Shown piece after piece: positions 24,892 through 37,859 of a stretch of DNA of 64,000 nt (its first letter is position 1; each line of letters opens with the position of its first letter). The stretch lies in NCBI RefSeq assembly GCF_022539665.2, contig NC_081332.1, positions 2,191,773 through 2,255,772 on the forward strand, read 5' to 3'. Below the pieces are notes generated by a model. The model searched no databases and had not been told where the DNA came from. It was given only the letters and a program-made list of their open reading frames with translations. A program made the translations under genes and the position numbers. Origin of the DNA: Daphnia carinata (taxonomy: Eukaryota > Arthropoda > Branchiopoda > Diplostraca > Daphniidae).

Positions 24892-27321
24892 CTGTACGTC
24901 TGTCCGCTCGAAAAATATGGAACACGAAGGGGGGACGTACTTGAGCCGCGAAACCCACTGCTGTCTGCGAGCGCTTCCGGCCAGATCGTGATACTCAGTG
25001 CGGTGGTGATGGCCGTGATGATGATGATGATGGTGATGATGATTGTGATGATGTCGGTGAGCGGTGGGCAGGCCTATTTCGATAGACCTCGAGCGGAATG
25101 GCAAGTGATCGGAGCGAGGGCGCAGCGAATCGCCGCCGCGGCTCAGGCTGCGCGAGCTCAACGACGGGCACGCCGTCAGAGACCTCTGCGTCAAAGACGG
25201 TGTAGGCGGTGTAGGTGGCACAGCGCACGGCGAGTCTTTGTCCCTGTCCTTGTCGGAAGATGATTTCGAAGAGTCGTGACGTCTGAAACGCTGGCGCAAG
25301 TAACGCGATTTGTCCAGCAGCAGGTTGGCCCCGCTGGTGACCGTCTTGGCGGCCGTAGCCAGCGGCGCCAAAACCGGCACTGTCAGGTAAATTTCCGCTG
25401 GCGGACTAGGTGAGAGCGGAGTGGCTTCCAGGTCGGCTTGGTCGCCGTACTCGCTCGACGAACCAGTGCAGAGATTGAGGCGGCTGTTGGATGTGATGCC
25501 CGGACTGCCGCTGCAGAGATTGTAGCGCGAATTCGACAAGCAGATGGGCGGGCTGGAACTAGGGCTAGCCCCAGCGCTTAGGCATTTGCGGCGGGCCAGC
25601 AAGGAGGAGCGATTGAGAAAACCCGACCCGTTACCCGAAGAACGGCCCCCACCGCCGGCCGTTCCGCCCATGCTGACATTGCTGGACGCCATGCTATCGG
25701 CGGACGTTTCGCTTTCGAAAGACGAGATCCGTTGGCGGGCCGATTCGGGTAAGTGGACGTCCAAGCTGAGCTGGAACGAGTACTGGCTCTCGAGCGACGC
25801 CTGTTGCACGACGCCACCTACACACGCGCCCGAGTCCACTTCCAGCGAGACGGACGCGTGCGTTTCCATGGACGCGTGCGTCCTGGAACCGGACGAGACG
25901 TGCCGACTGTGGTCGTCGTTGTTGTGCTCCGGATCGGCGCTAAACGAATGATGGCCGGGTACCAGCAGTTCCAAACTCGGCTCCGATTCCAACCAACCGG
26001 AACACAAGGCCTCCTGGCGTTCCAGTCTAGGCGTACCGGCTCCGCCGGGGCTGCGACGGCCGCCGACCGGAGTGGCCGATCCGCCATCCGACACTTGATA
26101 GTTGGTCGACGGCTCGCTCGACGAAAAGGAGAAATTAAAAGAAATTTGACAACTGGGCGCAGGGTCCGTCCACGAGTCTTGCTCCTCTTCCTGTTGCAGG
26201 TGACACGCGTCCGGCTGACATTCCGACCCGCCCCTGCGCAAATTGGGGGCCGCTCCCAGCAGGACGTTGGACGACGTGTCGGAGGCCAGGCCGAGCGATC
26301 GTCCGCGCCGGATGAGCGCCCTGGCCGATGGGTCCGGAGCCAATTGGTTCTCGTTCTCCCTGATCCACGGTTCGACCTTTTGGCGGCACTCGAACGACTG
26401 GCCCAGGAAGGACAACCTGCTCGTGTCCAGCTCTTCGTCCTGATGCGGATCGTCGGCCGCGCTCTCGCCGCAGCTGCTCGATCGGTTCGAATCGTACTCA
26501 TTTTCGGACAGCAGTTCATCGACGGCCGGAGAGAGGGCCGCCTGGAACGACGGAGCAACACCTGATGATGTTCCAGCCGCTGGTGGTGGCGGGCTCTGAG
26601 CTTGCTGTCGTTCGTACTCTTCCACGCACAGGCAATGGATGCAAATGGCGCTGCCGATACCCCCGGCGCTTCCGGCTGGCCCAGCCACGGAGCCACTTAA
26701 ACTGCCGCCGCCGCCGCCGCCGCCGAGCGACAGACTTCCGCCGAACGCTCCTACCCCTCCACCGCCTCCGCCTCCGCCGGCGGAAGTGACACAACTTTGG
26801 CTGCTCCTCTGGCCGTCCGACGTGGACGAGTGACGCGAAAAGGAGCGACGCAACATTCCCAAGAGAGGGCCCGATCCGCCGGATGCGACGGCCACTGCGG
26901 CGTTGGGCTGGGCGTTCGTACCCAGGTCGACTGAGAGCGACTTTGCCGCCTCCTGCTGGTCGTGCGAAAAATCGAAACTTCGCGATCGGGCGCGGCTGTT
27001 GTTGCCGGCCGGCTTGGCTTGGCTTTTGGCGCTGTTGGCGCAACTGTTGGCCGCCGGAGCCGACGCTGGATCGACGGGCAAACAGAGAAACGTCGTCTGA
27101 TTCTCCTTGGCTGTTTGCGCGGGCTCAGAATAGCGTGCGGATGCAAGCGGCTGCGAATGCGAATGGCCGACTGGAGCCGTGCAACTGGCCTGACGCGAAA
27201 CCAGATCGAGGCTGGAGGAGCTGGTGATGGCCGAGCAGCTGGCTGCTGGGCCACTGCTGCGCATCTCCACTGGCGTCGGAGTCCGCGACCTGCGCCATGT
27301 CGGCGGACGGAGCTTCTGCAT
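13821..27321 (-). CDS. rdgA: Type IV diacylglycerol kinase (DGK zeta/iota, rdgA class)
   Basis: Minus-strand exons in order: 27321-24941, 23168-23049, 21957-21795, 20861-20670, 20431-20302, 19267-18910, 18485-18311, 17580-17349, 17214-16922, 16837-16647, 16565-16468, 16385-16194, 16116-15990, 15915-15673, 14583-14520, 14397-14240, 14125-13962 and 13873-13821. They sum to 5334 nt (1777 aa) with matching phases throughout. Domains: low-complexity N-terminus 1-793; C1A from about 868 (HLWV..., CSGC, HISC); C1B from about 936 (HHWVHRR, CQNC, CSWC); a basic Lys/Arg/Ser patch like the MARCKS-type region of DGK zeta; catalytic domain with [12 protein letters not shown] and the GGDGT nucleotide loop at about 1131-1135, then [11 protein letters not shown]; accessory domain with [12 protein letters not shown] and MPVQVDGE-like IPVQVDGE; ankyrin repeats about 1640-1760; C-terminal ETSV. 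The enzyme phosphorylates diacylglycerol to phosphatidic acid, damping DAG signalling at membranes and, in this class, in the nucleus. Family and catalytic assignment are near certain; the N-terminal exon usage may vary by isoform. Confidence 0.93.
14584..15672 (-). other. DGK intron of 1089 bp
   Basis: It separates the linker exon 15915-15673 (donor GTAATT) from the exon opening the ankyrin region (acceptor atttag). It contains several A-runs on the plus strand, for example 15356-15378, and no recognisable exon. Confidence 0.75.
17581..18310 (-). other. DGK intron of 730 bp within the catalytic domain
   Basis: It divides the LGWGG codons from GYTDEP, a junction inside the conserved kinase domain. 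The donor is GTACGT and the acceptor acattag. Nothing else is seen in it. Confidence 0.85.
18486..18909 (-). other. DGK intron of 424 bp before the GGDGT exon
   Basis: Donor GTATGT, acceptor tccttcag. It splits the glycine codon of GGPRAG-LEMFRKV. No coding content is seen. Confidence 0.85.
19268..20301 (-). other. DGK intron of 1034 bp between C1B and catalytic domain
   Basis: Donor GTGAGT, acceptor aacacag. It contains a 31-base T run at 19895-19925 and a TTA repeat near 19492-19513. No exon is seen. Confidence 0.8.
21320..21369. repeat. T23 followed by C24 homopolymers
   Basis: T run 21320-21342, a short gtt spacer, then a C run 21346-21369, inside a DGK intron. A CA repeat follows at 21444-21474. 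Confidence 0.9.
21444..21474. repeat. (AC)n microsatellite
   Basis: About 15 AC units in a DGK intron. Confidence 0.9.
21666..21763. repeat. A34 run and (AAAG)n tract
   Basis: A run 21666-21699, then AAAG repeats about 21730-21763, just downstream (in the sense of the gene) of a C1A exon. Confidence 0.9.
21958..23048 (-). other. DGK intron of 1091 bp upstream of C1A
   Basis: Largely low-complexity A-rich DNA on the plus strand, including the 62-base A run at 22926-22987 close to the GTGTGA donor at 23048. No coding exon is seen. Confidence 0.65.
22903..22987. repeat. Near-continuous 85-bp A tract
   Basis: 22 A, one G, then 62 A, in the DGK intron between exons 2 and 3. It reads as poly(U) in the pre-mRNA. 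Confidence 0.9.
23283..23410. repeat. A26 run and (CA)n microsatellite
   Basis: A run 23283-23308 and CA repeat 23382-23410 in the DGK intron upstream of exon 2. Confidence 0.9.
24011..24031. repeat. G21 homopolymer
   Basis: Uninterrupted run of 21 G preceded by ggggt; intronic. Confidence 0.9.
24861..24888. repeat. (CT)14 microsatellite next to the exon 1 donor
   Basis: It lies about 50 bp past the GTACGT donor of the large N-terminal exon, reading as GA repeats in the RNA. Confidence 0.9.
24941..27321 (-). CDS. rdgA: Large first coding exon of the DGK: low-complexity N-terminal extension
   Basis: One exon of 2381 nt encodes residues 1-793, starting [20 protein letters not shown] at the ATG 27321-27319. 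The open frame continues upstream to 27411, but that part is only lysine codons from an A-rich leader and is left out. The segment is rich in Ser, Gly, Pro and Ala, with a glycine-rich stretch at about 181-225 and a histidine tract at about 754-773 (ten His in a row plus others). It is strikingly GC-rich against its AT-rich surroundings, so both strands show long spurious frames here. The exon ends in phase 2 before a GTACGT donor. It has no acceptor-like pyrimidine tract in front, so it looks like a true first exon with its own promoter. Confidence 0.8.
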
Positions 27322-27905
27322 CGCGTTTTTTTTTTTTTTTTTTTGTTTTTTTTTTCTTTTGTTTTTTGCTTCTTTTTTTTTTTTTTTCTCCAATTCTTTC
27401 TTTTTTAACAACAGGTCGTTACTGAGGCCACACTTTCTGTCGCCATCTGTGTGTTGTCACACGCACGCACACCGAAAATTGTCCATTGATTTTTTCCTTT
27501 CGCCGATTTTTTTTATTATTTTTTATTTTTTTGCCAATCAAAAATTCGCGAAAACTGTTTGAAAAAAAAAGAAAAAAAAGAAATGGAAAACAAAAAAAAA
27601 AATATGTCGAGCCTATCGGAAGATTTCGAATCACGTGTTTTTGCTTTTGAACGGTCAATAGGTACGGCGGGGTATAGGTAAAGAAAAGGACACACGCACA
27701 CACAGATGGACGGGTGGATTCGATCAGAGGAAATAGGTGGAAAGATCAATCTCACCGCACCATCCAATAAGCACTCTCTCTCTCTCTCTCTCTTTCTAGT
27801 TAGTCTTGGTACGCAAAAAAAAAAAAAAAAAAAAAAATGGGAGGATGTTCCAAAAAGGGGAACGCTATGGCGTCAATCCCAGCCCAGAAGTCGTATGTCC
27901 TTAAC

Positions 27906-27941
<36 letters not shown>

Positions 27942-28700
27942 GGAAGATACACGTACACAGCAGCTTTTGCTTGTGCAGCTTTTGAATAGCGGGACACACA
28001 CAGACAGACAGTGAATAAAAAGGGGGAGGGGGACTGATCATTAGCTAGTGGTGCGTAGCACGGTGAGCGCACCGGTACAAAGGCAATTCAAGAGGATGAA
28101 AAAAAAAAAAAAAAAAGAAGAAGAAGAAAGAAGTAAGAAATAATAATAATAATAAAGAGATTGTGCGTACATACGGAGCTGCCGTTATGCTATGCACGTA
28201 ACAAGCCACCGCGATTGGGATTAAATGACGTCATACTCGCGCTTCACGCAAAAGGCCGACTAGGCGTCTCTTTTCGAACAACTTTTCCCGTTTTCTATGC
28301 GATTTTTTTTTTTTTTTTTTTTTTTATAAAACTCACGCTTTTTCTTTTGCCTTCTTATTTTCTCATTTTTCATTTTTTTTTCCCCCCTCTGCTGGATTGT
28401 GCGGTATCGAGCCTTTCAGCGTTTTCTTTCCAACCCCCCGCGTTGCCAAGGGATACAATCCAATACTGGCAAAAGGAAACCATCCCGACCGCGGCTCGAT
28501 CGATTAATGCGTTTACATCTGAAACATCTCTCTCTCTCTCTCTCTCCCTCCATCTCATTCCCTCTCTCTCTCTCTCTCTACCCCATTTCCACCTTCAAAT
28601 CTATCTATTTTCTTCTCCTTTCATTTCGCTCGCTAATAATACCAACTACACCCAGCTTTACGTGTTATACCTCAATCACCCAAAGAACTAAGAAAAGCAG
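27322..28700 (-). promoter_or_regulatory. Leader and probable promoter region of the large-exon DGK isoform
   Basis: Minus-strand DNA in front of the ATG at 27321 consists of A-rich leader (T-rich on the plus strand), then CT-rich and A/T tracts, with no splice acceptor in good context. A 5' UTR and promoter for the isoform starting at 27321 should lie here. No specific element can be named. Confidence 0.3.
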
Positions 28701-31700
28701 CAAAACAAAACAAAAAAAAAAAAATGTCTCACGTGGCACGGCCTGTGGTAACGAAGCCACAGGGGCACCGATACAACTTTTCGCTTATTACAACGATCAA
28801 GTTCTATATAACATAAAGAAATAAAGACAATGTCGATTGGCCGTAGACCTTTCGAGTGTGTACCTCATTCAAATCAAGGTAAAAATAAGGACGGACAGGC
28901 TTTTGTTTTGTTTTTTTATGAATGGCTGTTGGAAAGAAAAAGGTGTGAGCACCTTGTATTTAAAATTTAAAACTGAAAAAAAAAAAAAAAAAAATTTGCC
29001 CCTCCCCCCCTGCCCAGTTTTTTGGTTTAAGGCAAAGTGAATAGAACGTAACAGCTAGGCCATAGAAAATCCACATAACAATGACCGTACGCTTCGTTCA
29101 AAGTCAAAGCTGCTTTATCCCTTTCAAAAAAATTGGCAAAGGCAAAATAGAATATTAAAATAAAAAAAAAAAAATAGGGACAAGTGAAAATTGACTGATA
29201 TGTTTATAGAGTGAGACGTATGGGGGGTACGTCAAGAAAGATGATCCATTACGGAGCGGGGGCTCTTCTCGACGACGTCGACGCTGGTTACGAGAACAAA
29301 TGGGCCCCCCCCCCCCCCCCCAGAGGGGCGGAGGTTTCTTTCAACACGGTGATAACCTATCAACCTATTTTCTTTTTCTTTCCACGGCTTCACATCCATC
29401 AAGGGGGCCCGCGACAGGCCCCGTGTGGAACACACACGGCACTGCCTGCAACAATCTCAGCCAGCAAAAGCCGTGTATATTATCGTCAAATGGATTATAT
29501 GCATAGGTTAAGGTGCTGGAAGGCGTGGGCACTAACGTACATACATATAGATTCTATTACGTTCTATAGCATCAAGTGTTTTGAGACAGAATGAACCCAA
29601 GCTCTCACACGTACAGTTTTCAATTTGTTTGACGAATTGCGTTAAGCAAAGTTTCAGCTTGTTGCTTGTTGACGTAAATCGATCACAATTACAAATGAAG
29701 AGGGGGGGGGGGAGGGGGAGGGGCCTTCGCTTCGAATTGGACGCATCTTTTTATTTTTCAAAATGCCAGCCATTGGATCCACGAGAATCAATACGTCCAG
29801 CAGGAGAAAATCAATTGGCATTGACTAATCAAAAGGTCACAGCGAAGTTCAGTTTGGCATTTCTGAATACAGGGCCAATCATTGGTATGGATGTGTGCCA
29901 TTCAGAAGCTCTGACCCCCCGTTACCGATGAACACACACAGCCAAACGCAACGCTGAATTCACGCATTGACTTGTTTGTCTGTTTGTTAAAAAAGACGCA
30001 TCCGCTCATTAATTAGATCATCGGGTTGAATTGGCGTACGCAGTTGACTTGACTGTCTTTAACCTTTACACAACCCTACCTACCATTCCTTAGGGATTAT
30101 TTTAATATCAATACGTAATTACGTAAGCCTAACGGGTCGAACAAAAAACAAGAGGCCTGAATGGATAGATACAAGAAGCTCAATTAGGAATTGGATTAGG
30201 ATTATTTCTAAATGGCGAATGACGATGATCTACGCGTTCCGTGTAAAGAAAAGAAATAAATGAAAAAAAAAAAAAAAAAAAAAAAACTATTTTGGGTGGA
30301 AACACCAATACGGATGGAGGTCGAGGATGTTGGCCAACCAGAAACATAAGAAGAAGAAAAAAAAAAAAAGGTATACCCGTACCCAAGTTTGAACATTAGA
30401 TCGACACGTTACAAGTTTGATCGTGTACCAATCGCTCTCAATCAGCGCCATTTTTTCCCATCTTGTCACTGATGACCTAACATACCAAAAAAAAAAAAAA
30501 TAAGAAAGACTCTTGGCCGTTTTCTTCAATTCCATCGGTCAAAAGCAGATCCCTCAACACACAATCTACGAGTCGTGCTTGTTCCCTGTTATTTTCAAAG
30601 CTCTATTTTATTTTGTTCTCTTGTTTCCCCCCCCCCCCTAAAAAAAATACTCTAAAAGAATTGATTCATTTTGTTTCGTTGATCTTTGACCTTTTTAAAA
30701 ACAATGAAATGACGCGTACCGGAAATCAAATGACTTTGCCTTTCTGTAGCGTTTCAATACGGTATATGTAATACATTTCGTAATGGCAGAGAGGGTCCTA
30801 ACCCCCCCCCCCCTCCTAGGAGAGGGTTAGGCCTATAATGTTCGTTTTTTGAATGCGAGCCTCTTTCGCGCGTTTATGGCTCGACGTCAACTTAGAGTGA
30901 AAATAACGACGCCAAAGCGCAAGAAGATAACGACCAGGATGAGACACACAAAAAAAAAAAAGAAAAGGAAAAGCGAGCTTAGAGGCAGGAAGGAAGCACT
31001 CGACGCAGTGCTGAATGAATCTCGCTCTTCTTGTTCGTTATCGGGCAATTTTCATGGCTAACGTCACGTTCCACCCATTCAAACTGTACGAGTAGTGCAC
31101 ACTGCCTTTCTCTTTTTTGTTTTTTTGTTTTTTTTTTATTGGGAAAAGCTCAATAAAACAACAGAGAGAGGGTTAAAAACAATAAAAAGAATAAACTACC
31201 TGAACACCATTTATCTCAATGTCCAGTCACAATAAAAAAAAAAAAAAGAAAACTTGAAACGCCATTCATTTGTTTTGCGCTCTGTTTCCTGTTTCACCAA
31301 CGAACCAGTTTGACCGACGGTTTCAAGAAAAAAAAAAAAATCTATTAGCTTTCCATTTAAATAATTTAAACGCATTGAAATTTCATTCACAAAAAGAAAA
31401 TAGGCGGGGTGGGGGGTGGTTCGTGTGATACCCCACGGTTTCAAACTCGCCATTTTTTTTTTCTTCTTTCAAACATGATTATCGTAAAACCCGCATTTTC
31501 TTTCAAAGAAAACAATTCCAGGTATTCGAGACTCAGTCTCATCTTCAAGAGATCACAGTCCTTGACATAAAAGAAAATACGTTGCATAAGGAAGAAAACA
31601 AAAAAGAACAAAAAAAAAACAAAAGAAAAAAAAATTAAAATAATAAAAATAAAACAGGAAGAAAAAAATTTCAACTTGAAGATCTCGGCTACACGTACAA

Positions 31701-33428
31701 AGTGAGGTTGAGAATGTGCCAGTCACGCACAACTCACGTCGCTCTAACGCAGCTCAGTCTCCTTGCGATTCACGCGCTCTACATAGTGCCACCTTATCGC
31801 TGTTGCTCGACGGTGAGTGTTAAGCCGCATTGCTTTATGGAAGTTTTAGACCCCGACTCTACGTCCAAAAGCACGAGACGCAAAAATATATATATATATA
31901 TAAAAAAAAAAAAAAAAAAAAAAGGGAAGGGAAGGCGAGTGGGGGCAGACGAACGGAAGATCCGGTTCACATGACTCATCAATTGTAGTGCCGTAAACTG
32001 TTCAATGTCACGTTTGCGTGACGCTCTGAATCTTTGACGTGACGGCCAACGTCGCGCATTGCCGATCTCCTCACTTCCCCCGGTCCTTTCTTGTTTGCTT
32101 ATTTATTTTTTTTTTAATTGGATGCGCGGGCTATACGTTTTCACGTCAGCTCTAAAATGAAAACAGCGGAAGGCCTATATCAGCCGTAGCCATCAAATCA
32201 AGGGCGCACACGCTAAACACGGCCCCCCCTTTTTTTTTCTTTTCTTTTTCCGCGAATTCCTTTTGACTACGCAAGAACAACAAACAACAAACAACAAGAT
32301 TTCCGAAAATGAAGAAAAGGATTATTCAGTATAATTCCAAGAAGAAGAAGAAGGAAATCAAATAAAATAGAAGCGTAAAAAGAACTGGAATGGAAGACGA
32401 TGGCTTGCCGCGGCCAGATAAGGCCCAACAGTTGGGTTCATGTAAGGCCTGACCGAGCTAGTGAATTATGGACCCATCGTGACTTGGCAGTTGAGAAAAT
32501 GAAGCTGAACATTTTTCTTTTCTTTTTTTTTTTTTTTATTCTTTTCATTTCTCTATTCTCAGAAACAAAAAAAAAACAAAAACTTGCGTCTGTAATTTCT
32601 TTTTTGTTTTTTTCATGTCCATAAAAGTAAAGGAGAAGTGCATCAATGGGCCCTTTGGCACTCGCCAATCGTAAATAAAAAAAATAAATAAGATGGAGGA
32701 ATGCAATGTAAAAATTCAAAAAGAATAGACGATACATATATATATATATACTGTATATAAAAAAAAAGGGCGGTTGGGATTGTGCTAACAAGGCCGCGTG
32801 CGTGCCGATCGTTTAATAAAGCGACAACTCGTTTAAACATTTGTCTACTATAAAAATCGAGCAGGATCACAGCGAAGACTGCAATGTACCCCCCACCCTA
32901 TCTTATCCTCCTCCCCCAAAACAAACTATCGATCAGTGAAAAATGGCGTGATCGAACGGGAGTCTATGTCGATCATTATCCGCAAATCATCGAGACGGGG
33001 CTATATCAAAAATAACCCTCTTTAAATATGAAGGTGGACATACGTCACACACACACACACACACACACCTTTGATTTCACAAAATAATAGGCCGTAACGG
33101 TTACAACTGTTAATCACGCTAGATAAAAGATGGCGCAGCTTCTTGCGTGATTGTAAACCAACCCATTAACAGGGTCTCGTAGTCTACCGAACAAGAAGAA
33201 GAAGAAGAAGAAGAAGGCGATACAACACAAGGAGGAGAGAAGGAGGGGAGGGCAAAAGTCATCTCATTAGAAACGAGAATGGCGTGTCCCCAAGGCCACC
33301 GACGCTGAGTGATCACGCCAGACACAATAGCTCCGGCGACGAGATGTTAACCAAAGCATTCGTTCCACGCATGGAATTCTTTCTGGGGGCCCCTAATAGA
33401 ACGGCCGCTCTATAGTCCCAACTACATA

Positions 33429-33431
<3 letters not shown>

Positions 33432-33461
<30 letters not shown>
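33432..33461. repeat. (TA)n microsatellite
   Basis: About 15 TA units. Shorter TA tracts occur near 35985, 37757, 43840 and 51092. Confidence 0.85.
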
Positions 33462-33465
<4 letters not shown>

Positions 33466-36400
33466 CCACTGAGATCTATATAGCCGGTATTTTCTTTTTT
33501 ATTTCGCTTTGGTGCAATGCGTGCCGTACGTACAGCCGAGTCGGGATCCATTTATCCCAACAAGACGACGCCTCGGGAATTGCACGACTATCGATTTGCT
33601 CTTCCTCTTTTCTCGCACAATATTTCATTCTTCTTCTTTAAAAAAAAAAAATAAATAATAATAATAATAAAAAAAAAAGAAGGGGGGGAGGGGCAATAAC
33701 TGAACGTTGGATGTGCAGATCGAATATTTAAGGGGTAAGTTTAAATACGTCCAAGTACACGATGATGGGTCTAAAACACACTCAAGTCACAACCCTATTC
33801 ATTCATTCAAACGTTTTTGTTCCAGAAAAAAAAAAAAAAAAAACCACTGGCCTTTAATGTCCCGGACGGCTTTCCCATTTATTATGGAACGAAACTAGCC
33901 AAAGAGAGGTGGGGGGGATTTAGTAAGCACTACAAATGACGATGAAAAAAAAAAAAAAGGGACTAGTGTGTTCCACTACAATGTTGTTCATCATTTAGAA
34001 CAAGACAAAAATGGTAGGCCAGAAGGCACGATAATAAAAATAATAATAATAAAAAAAAACATATCAAAGTAATTAGCCGAAAATCACGAGAGCGATGTGA
34101 AAAAAAAAAAAAAAAAAAAAAAGGGAAAGAGCGGCAAGGTTGAAAGGCGCGATGACCAGTCAGCTGTGCGTCACACAGAGCTGTCACGTTAATTAAGCAC
34201 GGCCGTTGTCTCTCTCTCTCTCTCTTTATCTTTTTAGAGCTACACAAAAATGGCCGCAAGAAACAAGCAGACCAAGCGTGTTCGGCGGGATTGTGTATAG
34301 ATCTTTTTCTACGAGTTGAACCAAACCAAGCGAAATCCGAAATCATTGAACAAAAAAGACGGGCAACGACACGTGCGACAACAACATTTCATTTTTTTTT
34401 TTTCCTGGAACTAGCTATAGGCAAATAGACATGTAGACGGCGCATATTTCCATCAAAAAAAATACAAGTCGTTGAAAAAAAATGGGTCTCGATCCCATCG
34501 TTGGTTCATGAATAAAACATTTCCCATCGATAGAGCCACACACACAAAAAAAAAAAAAGGCAATTTGCCCTTCGAGGCAAAAAAAAACAAAACAAAACAA
34601 AACATCGGCAACTCGTGTAGTATATAATTCCTTTGTTCCAAATTACAAGTGTGTGTGTGTGTGCGTGATTTCAGAAGAAATAAACATCAAATTGGCCGTG
34701 GCACTAATACTTTTGGCTGGCAGTTCGGGGCTATCAGCGGATTCATTTGTTTGCCCGTTGCAGACAGTGACACAGTAAAAAAAAAAAAAAAAAAAAAAAG
34801 CAAGAACTTTCGTTCTAATATGGATAAAAAAAAAAAAAAAAGAATCTCCTTTTTTAGGTTCCATGATCTCTCTCTCTCGAAAAAAAAAACGAGAGAGTTG
34901 TATGGAGAATGACATGTAACGTTTGATCAATGGCCTAGATGAATGAATACGTCCAATAGGGCAATAGACGTATATAGTCAGCATATAACATCAGTCATTT
35001 TTCTTGTTATATCGCCATATCAACCAGATGTGATGCCATGACAAGAATTAAAAAAAAAAAAAAGGGAAAATCACGAGATGCAAATAAAAAAAAAAGAAAA
35101 AGAAAAAAGAAGAAAGTGAATTTTTGAATGATGGATAATGTGCCATAACAGACGGAAGAAAATAGGAATGCCGTGAAAAAAGCATCGACTCACGACACGG
35201 ATCGTTGAGAATGCCAAAAAAGAACAACAAAAAAAAAAAACAACACTTTCTCTGCAACCCGGCCCAGGCCGGCTGCTTCTATCGACTTGTGGAATCGAAA
35301 TTTATCCTGTGTATAACCCACGTACTAATTTCTATCTACCCCGCTCCCCCTCCCCCCCTCAAAACGTAACGAATTCGAGAGAAAATGCGAAAAGGGAAGT
35401 GACGGGACTATGTCTGTTTCATCAGAGTTTGTTTGTTTTGTTTGTTTTTTAAGAATTTGATCTTGTCGGCTCTAATGACCAATTTCCATCTTGATTATAT
35501 ACATACATACACACACACACACATATATATATATATGTGTGTGTTGCACGATATAACTTGATCAAACGAGCCCGAGGGAGTTACGGGTCATCATCGTGCA
35601 TGAAGGGCGTCCATTCAACGGACGGCCAGTTCATCAAAGCAAACTGCTTATTGATGATGACTACACCAGCGGCCAGCAAAAATGGGCGAGTCTAAACAAG
35701 ACAATCCTAGAGGGGGGGGACAACCGCAGTAATTTGAAAAGCGCATTGGCCTCGGAGAGATGCTTCTTGATTATGTAGAATGACGTTTAAAAAAAAAAAT
35801 AAAAAAATAGAAGAAGAAATTATGCGACATGTAAAACGAAGAAGAAAAAGAGAGAGAGAGACGCTCGTACGTTGCGTAACGAATTGACTGCTTTAGCTCG
35901 GCAATAACGAACCCGGGACGGCCATCCAATTTGCTACGTATAGGCCTTCGGTGGCTCGTGAAAAATTAAGACCAATCGCCTATATATATATATATATATA
36001 TGTACTCCGCTGTAGAGAAGAGCAACACAGCCGAGTTGCAAAAGGAAACAAATGGCAGAGCGTTTAAAAGATGAAGAGTAAGTGAGACAAGCACCTGGTT
36101 CGGCCCGGGGGAAAATTACGGGCTCGCAATCGGCCAAACAATCACTCTTTACGCGAAATATTTATGGTAATGGAGCTATCTTGCCGCACGCTCTTTCTTA
36201 AAAAACAAAACAAAAACGGCCCTGGTCGTGTGTTTACTTAATCGAAAAAGAAAAAGAAAAAAACAAAATAGGTGGCTGGAAATATAAATAGCGATGGCTT
36301 TCCACGACCCCTTTCCGTCTTTATGCAAATTACAAACGGCTCTCACACGTTTCTGCTTATTTGTTTTTCTGTTTCTTTTTTTTTTTTTTTTGGGACGCAT

Positions 36401-36622
36401 CGTCACGACACACATCCGAAATAATGCGATCGTTTTTCTCTTTTGTTTCAAAGAATACCAGACGAAAAAAATAAACAAAACAAAACAAAACAAAAGAAAT
36501 TAAATGACACGAGGGATGTACTTTAAAGATAACTGTTTCATCCTTATAGCGACATATGGCCGTTAGCTACAATTGTAATAACCGCCCACTACCTTTTTCC
36601 TTCGCTTTGGCTGCAAAGAAGA

Positions 36623-36625
<3 letters not shown>

Positions 36626-36660
<35 letters not shown>
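36626..36660. repeat. A35 homopolymer
   Basis: Uninterrupted A run in the gene-poor stretch. Confidence 0.9.
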
Positions 36661-36663
<3 letters not shown>

Positions 36664-37827
36664 ATGCGGTTTGGACAAAGTGCAACCAACGTGTTCTCTT
36701 GTCCAATTACCTTTCGAGACGGCCACACAACATCTTCGTTGTTACATGCAGCCCACGCATTTTCTCTTTCGTTAAACCGGAAGCCTATGTGTACAACGTA
36801 GGGCACACAAAACTGGGTATCTGCAACATGTAATGACGTTGCAGAGAACATTGCAGTGGCAGTATAAAAAATGGAAACCTATCTATTAAAAAACGCATGA
36901 CACACACACACACACACACATAAAGGCTGTACTTTTTCCGAGGCCGATACGGATACGAGCACGAGCGCATTAATATTTCAAAAAAAAAAAAAAAAAAAGA
37001 AAGAAAGAAAACAAAACAAAAAACGAAGTGACATCAGGAAAACAGATGAGAAATGTTTGCGCATCCGAGTTAAGAGGAGAAAATCAAAAAAAAAAAAAAA
37101 AAAAAAAAACGAACAAAACGTTTGAAATGGCACGAGTCATCGTGATTATACAGCCCGGATGCTGACATAATCGCGTTTCTTTCGAAAAAAAAAAAAAAAA
37201 AAAACCAAAAAAAGAGACACGAGAAATGATTGGACGAATATAAAGAATTTTTTTTTTTAGATGTTTAGATCAACGTCAAGTATAACCCGACGTCAGTAGG
37301 CTATTAGGCCTACGATGCACCTTTTCTTTTTTATTTCGGGATCAACAAACATTGGCTGTCAACCTGTCACGCTCCTTTCTTTTTTTTTTTTAAAGACTAG
37401 ATAAATGCCACTAGAAAAAAAAAAAAAATAGGGAATCGCTAAAAATAGTTGGGTCACCCATCCATTTCTCGTTTGGGATTGACGACTATTAAAAGGGAAA
37501 GGGAATGGAAGGTGGGGCGGGGGGGGGGTGGTCGTTTATCGAGATAAACAAAACACGTACAAAACAACCGAGTTTCAAAAACGATAAAAGAAAAAGCGAG
37601 AGAAAACCGGTTGGCGTGATGATCGTCTCAAGACAGGGAGGCAAACCGGAGCTTCCATCTCACGCCCAGCAAGAGGGCCCGGCCAGATGATTATCTATAT
37701 GGGGGTCCGCTCAATCGTGCTCTTTCTTCCTCTAACGTGTAATTCATTTTATATAAATATATATATATATACTGTATATATATACCTTTTTTTTATTATT
37801 ATTATTGCGATGTGTTTGTCGTGTCGA

Positions 37828-37859
<32 letters not shown>

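Larger units (their letters stand above)
23169..24940 (-). other. DGK intron of 1772 bp after the large N-terminal exon
   Basis: Donor GTACGT at 24940; the acceptor is either gcgag (23169, phase-compatible) or aatag (23173). It contains CA, CT, A and G tracts. No additional exon could be supported, but a short one could hide here. Confidence 0.6.

Noticed and set aside
25753-27408. Several long frames on both strands across the large DGK exon
   Set aside because: High GC content removes stops in all frames. Only the minus frame starting at 27321 joins the kinase domains and ends at a splice donor.
27322-27411. Upstream ATG adding a lysine-only N-terminus to the DGK
   Set aside because: It is a translation of an A-rich leader. 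The downstream ATG begins the plausible protein.
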